In this document: positions 31,895 to 42,564 of the stretch, piece after piece
Numbering within the stretch: position 1 is the first letter of the stretch
How the letters are laid out: every line of letters begins with the position of its first letter
Translations under genes and position numbers: made by a program
The notes under the pieces: model-generated
What the model saw: the letters and a program-made list of their open reading frames with translations, nothing else
The model's database searches: none
Told to the model about the DNA's origin: nothing
Assembly: GCA_009192285.1 (NCBI GenBank)
Contig: CM018604.1
Span: 3,764,580-3,828,579, forward strand
Direction of reading: 5' to 3'
DNA length: 64,000 bases
DNA from: Morchella semilibera
Taxonomy: Eukaryota; Ascomycota; Pezizomycetes; Pezizales; Morchellaceae

Positions 31895-32360
31895 TCTATC
31901 ACCTATTATACAACCAATGCTCTTAGACATTCAATGGTCGAATGTACTAACAGCATCCTAAGCCATCATCTATTGTCCCCTTTTAGTTCTAGTTGCTGCG
32001 TGCTCACCATACTGCCAATCAACAAGGTCGATGCCTCTTGCATGTACCAGCCTCTTGAACTGCACCACCGCTACTGTAGCGTGATTGGTCAGGTGCAGAT
32101 GCAGGGTGAGTCTACCTGTACCAGCGGTCGCGATCATCTATATCATTGTAGCAACCCAAACGAGTTGTATGAACTGAGAAAGGTAGGAAAAAGAATCTTA
32201 GGTAATAAATTCATTAAATGATAGAGAACTCAATGAATCTGTGATATCAATAAATCTATTCTCATTGTAGAGGGTGAGTTCAGGAGGAACTCCACGATCA
32301 ATGGAATTAAATTAGGTACATGTATCCTTCATCCCAAATTTCCATCCTTCCTGCCGCCTA
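31895..32360. other. spacer
   Basis: No supported gene. A plus-strand 137-codon frame here has a poor start and no promoter and is not called. TACATGTA occurs at 32317-32324. Confidence 0.4.
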
Positions 32361-32363
32361 CGA

Positions 32364-33298
32364 TTATGATCTGTCACTTGGCTCACCACCGTCCAGTGAA
32401 CCGTCATATGACTCTAGACTGGGCACTGGCCTGTTATATGACTCTAGACTGGACAGTGACCCGTTATGTGGCTCTAGACTGGGCTGTGAGCTGTGATATG
32501 ACCCTAGGCTAGACTGTGATTCCCTAAGTAAGAATCGACTGTAACGAGATGCATTTGACGCTCTATCGAACAAATAATCATGATCCACCCCCCTCCTGAA
32601 ATGTAATCTAAACCCCCGCACACCCGACATAACCATTTCATCATCATATGCATCTAGCCTCATCATATAAACCATTTGTTCATCGCTCACTGGAATAGGG
32701 ATCAGCGCAGCATTCTCATAGTCCTCTGTAAGATAGCCCGTAGATTCGACCGAGGGACTTTGGCTAGTACCATCCCGCTCTGCGTCAGACTCGTAAACGA
32801 CACTAGCATTGTACACACCTCCAGAGCCCATGCTGTAGAACGAGACGGAGCCGCTATGGCTTCCAGAAGAGCCCCTGGGACTTTCCCGGGACACAACAGG
32901 AAAAGAACGAAAGGATCCTTCAGATGCACTGTCTAACCATGAGATCTCTCGACCCCCCCCGGCACTCGACCCCGTGCTGAGGGCATCTCTTGCCCTGATA
33001 AACTCTTGACGGCGCTCTGAGATTATCGATTCCTCATCTCCGCCATCGACGGCAATGCACAACCGGTAGCAGGCTGGGTGTTTGAAATTAGTATCTCAGC
33101 TGCTCTCATATACTAAAAAAGATGTGGCATACCATGATATAGGTCATCAATCTGCTGCTCTGAAAGAACCGGACCTGACGCAAGTCTCTCAATATTGGAG
33201 GACATAGGTTCACCAAGGGGGGAAATAACATAGGTAATTCGTCGTATATTCTGGGGGGAGCGAGGGTCACCATCGGCCGATCTCCGTGGAGAGAACAT
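32364..33298 (-). CDS. two-exon gene for a Ser-rich disordered protein with C-terminal 10-residue repeats, 291 aa
   Basis: Not recognised. Exon 1 is 33298-33133 and exon 2 is 33073-32364. The 59-base intron (33074-33132) begins GTATGC, contains ATACTAAT and ends CCCAG; joining gives 876 bases in one frame. The ATG is the complement of 33296-33298, with a TATA box at 33425-33431. The N-terminus is basic and ends in an acidic helix (EQQIDDLYH). The middle is Gly/Ser/Tyr-rich. The word MVYMMRLDAYDDEMVM is the most ordered-looking part. The C-terminus has four 10-residue units of the type SL-x-SY (with x at the variable sites), encoded by a 30-base tandem repeat at about 32395-32520. The function is unknown. 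Confidence 0.7.
32395..32520. repeat. 30-base coding minisatellite
   Basis: About four diverged 30-base units sharing ATATGACTCTAGACTGG-like cores. The unit length is a multiple of three, so copy-number change would alter the C-terminus of the overlapping gene by 10-residue steps without a frameshift. Confidence 0.8.
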
Positions 33299-33424
33299 GG
33301 TATGGTTTGTAATTTTTTGGTTGTTTGAGCTTGATTGGTAGGGTGGTTTAGTTCCTTGCTGTGACGGATGGTGATTTTGAGATTTTGGGGTGTACTTGTC
33401 CGGTACCGTGGGGCGCAGATATAG

Positions 33425-33431
33425 CTATATA
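33425..33431 (-). promoter_or_regulatory. TATA box of the two-exon Ser-rich gene
   Basis: Minus strand TATATAG about 127 bases upstream of the ATG. The leader is C/A-rich and has no other ATG. Confidence 0.55.
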
Positions 33432-33434
33432 GGC

Positions 33435-34330
33435 CGACCCAACTCTTATCAACTTTATACCACCAAAGACTTAGAATCTCCCGCCGTCAATGCTCCTAGT
33501 ATGGCATACAAAGACCCGTGGAACTAGTATCTCCTCGCACATCCGTGATTGAATTCTATGCCAGGATAAACAGTAAACTCAAATAGCGAGAAACAAAGAA
33601 GGCGTGATCGATAGCGCAGCAGTGGCGTGAGCCGAGCGCTAGAGCCAGAAAATAATCAAGTCTTGGTTACCTCAGTTCAGTTGGGCGGAGTAAGTAACAA
33701 CGTTATTTTCACCAAGCGCTCAAGTACTACGAATTGCTATACTTAGGTACATATATAAGGTTTACCGCCGCATTGAACATCGCTGTGCCACTCGCTAGTA
33801 ATGTAGTTGTTACTTTACACCCGGTCCTCCCGGTACTCTACAGGTAGCACATGGTGTGTCGATATTATCGTATTCTATTAGGAATTAATAGGCCCAAGGG
33901 CCATTTCCGGTACTTTGTCGAATGTGCGCCCGGGGCTTAGGCTCGAGCCGGTTGCACCGATTAAGGAAGAGTGGTGCGCGTTGGAAGTGGAGGAAAGCGA
34001 GTGATAGACCATGACTGAGATTCCACGGAACGAAAGTAAGAAGACTGGGTGGGTATTGCTTTAGTTCCATATGAGATGATGAGTTATAGTAGTTCACGTG
34101 GGCCTACGCTTTTCTTTGACGGGAACATGCTAGTTTACATCCTAGGAGCATAGGATCGCCCTCTACACGATGAAAAAGATTATTCATTTAAAGAAAAACC
34201 TACCAAAACATTCTCACCAAAATTCAAACGTGTCTATAGTTGATATTTGAGAAGTAAATGGGATGAGATAGTAAGGTCGTACTTTCCTTTAGCTCGCAGA
34301 GACCCTTTATCCCCCAATCCGACCTCGTGT
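33435..34330. other. gene-free spacer
   Basis: No supported gene. Confidence 0.45.
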
Positions 34331-34334
34331 TCCC

Positions 34335-34840
34335 TTATTCACCTGCATGCAATAAATGAAGTAAACAAAACAAAACAAAAAAAGTTCCCTTACTCACTCT
34401 CCTCTTCCCCCTCATCCTTCTCATTGCCCTCCCACTCTTACCCCTCCGGCCGGCCTCAGCATACGGACCCAGCCGCAAATACTCTATAATCCTGTTCACC
34501 TCATTCCCGACCTGCTCAACGGGCATCTCAACCACATACTCGATATTGGGTTATTGATAGTTGCAAGGGGTAGTAGGCTATGGACGGCTAGCTCATAATT
34601 GGCCGTCGGAAACCCCACAAACGATACGACCCCAATCAACCACCCAACAACCTCCCCCATCATCTGAGCCCCACCTCTAGCCTCTTCTGGTGTCGTGTCC
34701 GCTATGTTATACCGCTCTCTAGCAGTTGCCACATGCGCTCTAAGTGCGTCAAGTGCTGCTTGCCCGTCTTGAATGGTAGGCGGTTGCACATTATCCGGAA
34801 AGAGCTGCTCTACTAGATCAGCAAACACAGTTGTTAGCAA
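34335..34840 (-). pseudogene. decayed orphan gene, frame-shifted
   Basis: Two minus-strand frames read as one protein if a one-base shift near 34545-34555 is allowed. The upstream frame gives LDALRAHVATARERYN and GWLIGVVSFVGFPTANYELAV. The downstream frame continues with IEYVVEMPVEQVGNEVNRII and ends Arg/Lys-rich. No ATG opens the upstream frame within a sensible distance, and no GT...AG pair explains the frame change. It therefore looks like a decayed member of the small helical orphan class, or a sequencing error in a live one. The word GCTAAC before CTAG at its 5' end might also be a splice acceptor for a lost first exon. Confidence 0.45.
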
Positions 34841-35248
34841 CGCGCCAACATGGGCTATAAACCTCCGACAAAGGCCGCATACATCTATCTAAGAGATGCC
34901 ATTTATCCTGACTGATGGCAGAAGGACGATTACAATCGAACCCCGAGAATGTGGCGCCAACGCCTACACAGCAGGCCTGCCGGGAATGCTTCCTCGGGAC
35001 TGGTTGGACGTTACCATCTGTTCGCCAGGCGTAGATTCTCTGCTGCCCTAGGCATGGGTTGTCGGGCGCCGGCCGTAATACGTAGATGTTTTATGGATAG
35101 ATGGTGAGGCTAATCGGCGGCGCTGGTGGTAGCGCTCAGCGATGGAGGAACGGAGTGGCTCTTCCCTAGGGGTGACACGGCGGTGGTGGTGGAGCTCTGT
35201 CGTCCGTTCGAACATGGTTAGGTATTTTTAAATAGTATTGAAGGTTTT

Positions 35249-35826
35249 TTATATATTCCTCGCCACGAGCTTTTTGAATTGTGGTTTTACGTACTCATGG
35301 CAACTTAGCAGGGGGAGTTGGCTGTTTAATATACTCCTCTGTATTTTTTTCCGTTCTTTCTCCCATAGTGGGATCCAAAGAACGACGCCTGCTCGCTTCC
35401 TCGGCTCTCCATTCGCACATATAGGACATGAGGCTGAGGACCATGTGTTGTCACTCTTACTGAGATCAAAATACAACCCTTTGTCTTTCTCACTACTTGT
35501 AAGGGCTGAGTTCCACTCTTTGGGGTGTTTCCTATAATGAACAGTGGTATGCTCAACTCTGAACGAAGATCGCCGGTGATGCTGCAGGCGGCCAGAATAC
35601 CCGGCGCTCATTACCTGGAAACACATTCTCGCGTTACTGAGTATTGAAATGTATAGAAAAGACTGTAATAACAAAATGGGAAGGTTCGGTAAGGACCACC
35701 ACTGGCAGTGTATGATGGTTGACCTAGAATGGGTACGTTTATAAATCTATTGGTGTTTCGACTTCTGGTAAGTGCGATTATAGTATTGGACTTGGTTAAC
35801 TTGACATGAGTACGGGGGAGTGTCAT
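35249..35826 (-). CDS. candidate spliced orphan gene with a CPIC word
   Basis: Low confidence. The minus-strand frame that ends at 35249 holds a coding-like stretch (KHPKEWNSALTSSEKDKGLY, then SSASCPICANGEPRKRAG) that has no good ATG unless one starts at MSAGYSG (complement of 35609-35611). A splice-acceptor-like TTTCCAG stands just before this point. An ATG at the complement of 35824-35826, some 25 bases after an AT-rich TATATAG word, could open a first exon (MTLPRTHVKLT). I could not fix the donor. The single CPIC pair is not a complete zinc motif. Confidence 0.3.
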
Positions 35827-35829
35827 ATA

Positions 35830-37140
35830 AGCCTATATAACCATATAACAACAGTCGCATAAGTTTGGGTATGCAAATATATTACTACTAATATACATAT
35901 ATTAGCGAGTGATCCTTCATGATCTGGCTTTCTCCCGAACCCCAACCATCACCTCCTCGTTGTGGTTATGCAGAGTAGAAGATCAGGTTCGAACATAGGA
36001 CTTCCTGTATCTAGGGAGGTATAATATGCATCGAACTCGCGAAAGTACACGAGATGATGACTCCTTTCCCATGGGGAGAAATAAGATGCCCATGGAGGAC
36101 TACGCTCAGAGCCTCTAATCTTGAACATGTTTCACCTTATAAGCTTTCTGTTACGTATACATATTGTATTATACGATAATTCTCAACTCTGAATCCAACA
36201 CTAGAACCAGCTGTAGAACCTGTTGCTTCGGTGCCTCTGTGTTGAATGTTTGTGCCTAGCGTATTCTCTAGTGTATATGATGTCATTAACATTAGGGCAT
36301 AGTATCTTTTATTTTGGACTATACAAGAGTTATCTCGAACTCTAGAGCCGGGGAGAGGTCATTTGTCGTGTTATTTAGAGGGAAATTCGAAAATAGATCT
36401 AATCCCACGCTGCGAGTGATGGTTTATGGCGCCAAAACCCATGTAAATAAATCACAGGATATCACTCGCTCGGTTACTATTTCGACTGCAGCACCCAGGG
36501 GGTGGGAAATAGTTGGGTCGAATATATATTCTCTCTATAGAGTTCACAAGTGGTTATATGATCTCCCCGCTGTCGGGGCTTCAAGTATATCATTTATCTC
36601 TGTAGAATGGATTTTATTATTTCACCCTCCCATAGATGTTTTAAGAAACTAGGTAAATAAGGATAATTAAAGCTTGATGATTAGTCTTTAGTTGGGAGGT
36701 TGGCGCATAAGGAGCTGAATGATCAAGGAGACGAGGTGCAAGGTTGGGAGCAGAGGAGGGCAGCGCGAGAAGCTTGAGGGAAAGGGGAAATGCGAGATGG
36801 GGTATAGTAATAGGAATGGCGTGATAAATAAAAGTAAATAAAGAACATGAAGCAGGAGATAAAAGCAAAGTAGGGGTATCTGTAAAAACTAAATCGAAGA
36901 GAAAAGACATCCTCTTAAAGGCGTGTGTTAGTAAGAAAAAGAAAAAAAAACCGGATACCGACAGAATGGGTACGCCAAAGGAAAGGAAGATTACCTCCTT
37001 CTCGCCAAACTCATGCTGCATATTCGTCTTCTCACTACTCAAGGAAAAGAGCTCAGGTGCGCCCTCCCGTTGTGCCAGTAGATCTGCGGATCCTCCTTGC
37101 TCGCCATGGTAGTCAAGCCATCAGTAGCCGTCCCTCCAGG
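35830..37140. other. gene-free spacer
   Basis: No supported gene. A 112-codon plus-strand frame near 36.3-36.65 kb starts with TTG and is not called. Confidence 0.4.
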
Positions 37141-37146
37141 CGGAAA

Positions 37147-38005
37147 CTACTCTCCATCATCCATCCCCTCCCTCTTCTCTCTCACCCTCTCCGCCCTTCT
37201 TGGTTCGGCTTCCTTATCCTCCCCCCGCTCCCTCAGCAAAGTCATTGCATCCAGCTGCTCGTGATAGTTCACGCTAGCCAGTGCATGATTGTACTGTGCG
37301 CGCGCTTGACGGACAAGCCCATCGAGGTGGGTAATGGGGTTTTCCTCGCGTGACTGTCGTCGAACGAGGTGGCCGCCGGGGCGGAGGTGGGCAGGGGGCG
37401 GGATGGCGGGGCCCTCGCAAGGGGAGCGAGTGTTACGGACTTGACGAGGAGCCGGAGATGGGGACCGGGCATCAAGGTAGTAAGGGTATGCTGGTCCTGG
37501 ACCGGCTGGCGGTGAGCGAGACGCATTGCCTTCCCCAACGCCGGGAGCGGGGCAGCGGGCATTGTGGTAGTAAGGGTATGCTGGGCCAGGGCCAACAGAG
37601 GGTGAGCTCTGTATCCTGTCAACATGGGCTACATATGCGGTATGGGTATCAAGGGATCTTTACCTCTTCCTCATTCCCCCCATGGCGTAGTGTGTGCGCC
37701 CGGGCGCCCGGTGTGGGGTCTAGCCGTCCTGGTGGGTTTGTGGAGTCAATGTCAGGTGTCTCCGTCTCTCGGCAGCGGAGACTAGGGGCCTGTGGTGGCG
37801 TTGCGTGGCCTCCATGCTCGCTATCGGGGGATGTGAGGTCGATGACCACCCTACCATCGGTATTGGCGGGAGTGCAATGACTGTGGCAGCGCCTGGATTC
37901 GGAGGCTGGGGAGCCGGCGGGGGAGCGATTCTCGCGGTGGTGGCTACTGTTGCTGTCGGACTGCCCATGGCAGTCGCGCTCTCGGTAGCTGCGGGGGCCA
38001 AACAT
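37147..38005 (-). CDS. two-exon gene for a Pro/Ser/Arg-rich protein with SUMO-interaction-like motif, 267 aa
   Basis: Not recognised. Exon 1 is 38005-37664 and exon 2 is 37608-37147. The 55-base intron begins GTAAAG, holds TTGAC as branch-like word and ends TACAG; the joined length is 804 bases. The ATG is the complement of 38003-38005, after a strong TATA box (38139-38146) and a 130-base leader without another ATG. Exon 1 has an acidic-flanked hydrophobic word VVIDLTSPDSE, which matches the SUMO-interaction pattern known from many nuclear proteins. Exon 2 starts with two copies of GPGPAYPYY followed by AR and a Pro. It ends in a helix (HLDGLVRQARAQYNHALASV, then LDAMTLLRERGEDKEAE) and a basic tail. 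A nuclear role is inference. Confidence 0.65.
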
Positions 38006-38138
38006 TTTGATTTGGGCGTTAGTAGTGTGGCGTGGAAAGATGCTGTAGTCTGATATGCTGCTAGAGTAGCGAAGAACTAGTGGGAGGTTAGAAACGTTCG
38101 AAGGCGCGATGGAGGACTATGTAGGGGGTTTTAAGCGG

Positions 38139-38146
38139 TTTATATA
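38139..38146 (-). promoter_or_regulatory. TATA box of the SIM-motif gene
   Basis: Minus strand TATATAAA, about 134 bases upstream of the ATG. Confidence 0.7.
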
Positions 38147-38149
38147 CCT

Positions 38150-38925
38150 CCTCGAACAGAGCTGAGAACCATTTCCACACCGTCTTATTTCTCGCACAAC
38201 GAGATTCCTGTGGAACGGTGCCTTGTGTCTCAGTCATTCCCGGGTCCCCCCGTGAAGCAGTAACCACTGTGTCTGGTGGAGTTTCTGCGGCGCAGTCTCG
38301 TTGGTGGAATCATGTTGCTCAAAGGAGCCTTGAACAATACTGTGGAACTAGATGCTGAGTACCACGGAATAGATTCGATACATAATACGGTCCCCTGAAT
38401 GGCTTTCGTAATTAGCTTTCAATTTTCATACCTACGTTATAGAATGGTGGGGTAATGGGTGACCTACAGAGCAACCTGATCGTGGGCGGGAGGATCGATA
38501 TGATAGGTGAAGAATGGACTGATTCTTTGATTCATGGGGGCATAGGTAGGCGTTCAGGGTAATGAGTTGACCTGTCGGTGGCCGAGAAGACTGTACAAGG
38601 TTGTAGTTCAAAAGGCTTTGAGGCTGAAAGTTGGTGAATCGGTAGGCTGCGTTCTTGTTGGTAAATTTGTCGATTATTTTCGACGTGGACAATTCTTGAT
38701 TTGTAATCAACACACATAGGGACACGCTGGTTCTTTTCTTGAATTCTTGAAACCCCACCCGTCATACCAAGTTCAATCCCCCATGGTAAAGCCACACCGA
38801 AGCGGAGTAGGCAAGATTATTCTTTATAGAGATGAATAACCCTTCACAGCCGAGATATAGTTTTTTCGCGTTGTTGCAATTATACGTTGTTACAGTCATG
38901 AGCGGTCACTCGCCCCTGGCGTTTG
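38150..38925. other. gene-free spacer
   Basis: No supported gene. Confidence 0.45.
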
Positions 38926-38927
38926 CG

Positions 38928-39165
38928 TTTTTTTTTTTTGTTTACATCATTAATTGCATCTAGCCCTAAGGATATGGCAATGGCCCACCCCCCTCTGGGG
39001 TAGTCCTGTTTTCCTCCCCTCTTCCCCAACCTGTCAAAAATCAAAATACAAAAACAAAGAAATAAAGAAAATCCTCGTCTAGTCCTCCTCAACACTAACC
39101 AGCCCGACGCGCTCGCTGTCTAGAGCCTCATCATTCATCGTGCAAGTATCTCCCTAAAAAAACAA
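38928..39165 (-). mobile_element. family-B retroposon copy with poly(A) end
   Basis: On the minus strand the landmarks, in order, are a T/G-rich start, GATACTTGCACGATGAATG, GCGAGCGCGTCGGGCTGG, TTAGTGTTGAGGAG, a T-rich stretch, TTGGGGAAGAGGGG, CCATTGCCATATCCTTAGGG, ATGCAATTAATGATGTAAAC and about 12 A residues. The order matches the copy at 42.3 kb, but the tail here is plain poly(A). No target duplication could be recognised, so the left end may be truncated. Confidence 0.75.
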
Positions 39166-39169
39166 AAAA

Positions 39170-40280
39170 ACAAAACAAACATTAACAACATGTCTCAATT
39201 TCAAACGTCGCTCTTCCTTCTTTCCCATATAAGTCCGTATCGTCTATTGCTCTCTGCTGATATCGAAGGATCCCGAACCTGTCGTTTACGTGCGCGGGTG
39301 CCGTTCTCTGTCCGGTAGGTGTTAATCTCCGGGAGGTGTATTCAAATTACGCACGTGCATTGTTTAGTATTTGAACGAAGGTCAAGCCTGGGGACACGGT
39401 AATGATCAGGTTTGGGGACACGTTTATTTGATCAATTCCTATTCAAGATATTCCAAAGGCCATCAAGTCAGTTTTTCAACATTGCCCGATGATATACCTA
39501 ATATTCCTTCTAAAACACCAAATTCTCAAAGTAACAACCACCTCACAGTGCAACCAAGCTAACCGATTAAGATGAATAGATTTATCGACTTCACTCGTCT
39601 ACTGCTTCTACCACCCCCCCTGGCAGTAACAAGGGTCATTCTCCTATGCCTACTACCTCCAACAGCTGTTTCGCGCGGCGTCACTAAAGAGCAGACTTAC
39701 CCAGTATCCCCTTCTTATCATATATATAACGACAAGCTTTAGCACTCCATATAATCAGTGACCTGATAACCCTCATTTCTACCACTTCTGGATACTCCGC
39801 GGTCATTCTATGCATGGATGCACCCAATCCAAACAAAGAGAAGGCCTGTCGTATTTGGATGTGCTTATTGAGGATAAAATCACAAAACCCTCCGTATCAT
39901 AGGCACAGAATTGGTCGTGTGTGCGGCGCCCTTCAGGCAAATTTGATGTACCAGTTCATCAGCATCAGAGAAACAGAAACAATTAGTTACAGATCGGTGA
40001 TCTGTCTAGCGAGTTATATATCCACAGGATACCAAGGAAAAAGCGAGAAAACGCAAGCAATAATGTGTCAGAAGAGACAAGAGGAGAGGGGACGCCACAT
40101 CCTCGCAAACACATCGTGAAACAAAGACATGAGCCGACGAGCTTGGGGCCACACGTGTCAACAAATATAGCTGATTCAAAACAAAAAAATAAAACAAGAA
40201 GCCGCCTTTCTCCGCGATACCCACAGCCCTATGACTGACGGGGTTGGACGACGCACAAACAGATAATTAAGACCAACTAG
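39170..40280. other. gene-free spacer
   Basis: No supported gene. Short frames near 39.4 and 39.8 kb lack promoter signs. Confidence 0.4.
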
Positions 40281-40283
40281 GAT

Positions 40284-40886
40284 TCAGCTCCTTGCCGGGC
40301 CAGCAATAAGTGCGTCCACATCCACATCCTGATATAGCATCCGCTCCCTCCCACCCAACTCTGCGAACTCTCTCTGCGCCTTTGCGACCCACCTTTCCAC
40401 TATACGCTTCTGCTCCTCTTCAGTCACCTCGCCGAACATAGCCTGCCTCAAGAGATATAAATCCATCCCGATCTCCGCTGGGTCACCAATCATGCCCTCC
40501 TGATATTCAATGCCAAGCTGCATCTCGAGCAAGCTTATCAGGGCATGGCGAGCCAGCTGCATATTGTCCAGAGCGACTTCATACGCGACTTTAATACCCT
40601 TGTGCCGGGCGATCTGCGCAGGGGGGTGATTGGCGTGGCCAATAATGTTGTGTAGCGTGTCGGAGACGAGGACGTGTAGGCCGCGGGATAGCTCAGAGTT
40701 GCGCAAGATACGGCCGAGGGGGACGATATCCTGCTGTGTTTGGAGTGTGTAGTTGGGGGTCTGCAAACGCTGGGCGATGATCCTGGTGTCGTGGTTTAGG
40801 TTGTCTGTTAGGGAGTTTAGCTTGATGGTGAGGGATTTCACGATGAAAGCCCCGATAGGGAGAGGCGGGGGGGTAGGGAGGCGCAT
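40284..40886 (-). CDS. orphan helical protein, 200 aa
   Basis: Not recognised. The ATG is the complement of 40884-40886. The short Pro-rich N-terminus (MRLPTPPPLPIGAF) leads into an almost wholly helical product: FIVKSLTIKLNSLTDNLNHD, ELSRGLHVLVSDTLHNIIGH, YEVALDNMQLARHALISLLE, then an acidic helix and WVAKAQREFAELGGRERM near the C-terminus. It is single-exon, with no cysteine framework or signal peptide. The N-terminal hydrophobic words are broken by charged residues, so a membrane span is unlikely. It has the size class of the other small orphans but a weaker core promoter. No homologue was recognised in the window. Confidence 0.65.
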   Translation of the reverse strand: MRLPTPPPLPIGAFIVKSLTIKLNSLTDNLNHDTRIIAQRLQTPNYTLQTQQDIVPLGRILRNSELSRGLHVLVSDTLHNIIGHANHPPAQIARHKGIKVAYEVALDNMQLARHALISLLEMQLGIEYQEGMIGDPAEIGMDLYLLRQAMFGEVTEEEQKRIVERWVAKAQREFAELGGRERMLYQDVDVDALIAGPARS

Positions 40887-41708
40887 TATAATGGTTGAGC
40901 TGACGCCGTGGAGGGGTGGGATATCGATTGGGTTGTTCTCGTTTTAGAGGTAGTGCAGGGAGAAGCTGATATTGAGCGACAATAAAATCAAATACTGAAG
41001 AACACAGCACTTGTTGGTCAGCATTTACTTATTGAGTTATTCCCATAAAGTCTACCAGGCGCGTAACAGATTGGATGGGATTAAGGCATCATGAACTGCG
41101 ACATTCTACGCGACCTCTCTCCTTGTAGCGCATGAACCCCAAACAAACATGTGGTCCAAGAGCTGTGTGGCACGTGTTTCATCAACACTTGGATAACGTG
41201 AGTGCCATATTACCTCGCTGGGTGATTCATCTTAGCATGCCTCTAGGATAGAGATTTGGGTGTGTAGAGATAGTGGTTTCTTAGGTATGTCGGTGATGCT
41301 TTGGCCCGTGTTGGCTCGGGGAACAACAGATCCCAGGCAACTGTAATAAAATAGCCTCGCTGGTGGGTAGCCTAAGCTGGTATGATAAATGTTTTTAGGG
41401 GTTTAGTGTAACCTGTGTGCTGCCCCAACCGTGGAAAACAGACTATCGTGTGACAATACTTTAACTATCGCCCGCGTTTCACCCAATGCGTGGACGTCGA
41501 TCTGGCGGGAGGAAGTATCTGAGAGCAGAGAATAGTACGCACCAAACCGCAATTGCACAAGTTTCTCGCGACTCTTTCGACCTTGATATGATCTATCTTC
41601 ATCCTTGACATGGATAATCGTAAGCGGGTGTGCTATTTTGTGTGGTGCGACTTCATCCGTGACAGTCGCAAGCAGAGTAATCTTTTTTGTTTAATATATT
41701 AATAGTAT

Positions 41709-41897
41709 TCAGGACATGTACAAGCGGAGGTTTCGCAATGAGATGTGGTTTTGAAGCAGGAAGCCTTTTTTAATGATTGCATGGATTAGGTTAGTTTGTA
41801 GCGCAGGGGGTATACTTGGTGTGTGGGTCCATGTAGGTGGTTCTCCCACATATATTTCTGATATGTTGTCTAGCTGAAAGGGTATTAGCGATGCCAT
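41709..41897 (-). CDS. small orphan protein, 62 aa, TATA-driven
   Basis: Not recognised. The ATG is the complement of 41895-41897 (MASLIPFQLDNISEIYVGE). Upstream on the minus strand stand two TATA-type words, TATAAA (41961-41966) and TATAAT (41951-41956), at 54-69 bases. The leader between them and the ATG contains at least one out-of-frame ATG. The product is neutral, with a Pro/Thr-rich middle and a final helix (LIHAIIKKGFLLQ). It is too short to judge by composition; the promoter is the main support. Confidence 0.4.
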   Translation of the reverse strand: MASLIPFQLDNISEIYVGEPPTWTHTPSIPPALQTNLIHAIIKKGFLLQNHISLRNLRLYMS

Positions 41898-42111
41898 TTA
41901 CCTATTCTTTTTTACGTAAAAGGCGTCAAGTCTTCGTGAAGTGGAACATTATTATACCCCTTTATACCCCTACATGGCAAGCATAAAGCTCGATTTTTCG
42001 GTTGTAAACTGGCTGGAATCAAACGCCCTGATTTGGTCCACAAGCAGCGAGAGTGGCAATGTTGTTCCAGCTAAAATACCAGGATGTCACCCTTAAGACG
42101 CGCCGCACCAT

Positions 42112-42548
42112 GTGGGACGAGAAAGGATGCGAAGAGGGGGCGAAGATTTGGGCAGAATGGTTGAAAGGAAAGTACGAAAGAGAGGGGGAGAGTGCGGAGG
42201 AAAGGCAAGAGGAAAGGGAGTTTCAGTATGGATGGGGGGAGTTAGAGAAGGAAGAGGAGTAGAGTGTAGTCGGTGAATGTTAGGATGTGGTGGGAAAGAA
42301 GCGGAGGTGTGTTTTTGTTTTTTATTTTTGCGGGGAAGTTACTTGCCTGATGAATGGTGGGGCTCGAGATAGCGAGCGCGTCAGGTTGGTTAGTGGTGAG
42401 AGAGTTGTGGGTTTTTGTTGTTTTTCCTTGTGTTTTGTTTTTGTGCTGTTTGGGGAGGAAGATCAACCCTGCCTTCGGAGAGTGGAAGTTAAGGTTTTGC
42501 CATAGCCTTCGGGCTACATGCATGTATGAAGTATCAATCAATCAATCA
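42112..42548 (+). mobile_element. family-B retroposon, 437 bases, with target-site duplication
   Basis: This segment is bounded by a perfect 14-bp direct repeat (ACGCGCCGCACCAT at 42098-42111 and 42549-42562), so both ends are defined. Its 3' part carries the family landmarks (GTTACTTGCCTGATGAATGG, GCGAGCGCGTCAGG, TTAGTGGTGAGAG, T-rich stretch, TTTGGGGAGG, GCCATAGCCTTCGGGCTACATGCATG) and ends in a tandem ATCA tail. The 5' 150 bases stay open for about 50 codons (with words such as GAKIWAEWLKGKYE). They may be the end of a LINE reading frame, making the element a 5'-truncated LINE. A SINE sharing a LINE 3' end is the alternative. Confidence 0.8.
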
Positions 42549-42564
42549 ACGCGCCGCACCATAC

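Noticed and set aside
35238-35537. Signal-peptide-like plus-strand frame
   Set aside because: It starts at TTG. The opposite strand over the same bases looks more coding.
36314-36652. 112-codon plus-strand frame
   Set aside because: TTG start, no ATG near the 5' end, no TATA layout.
42059-42262. 67-codon acidic frame as a host gene
   Set aside because: Most of it lies inside the 437-base retroposon bounded by the 14-bp target duplication.
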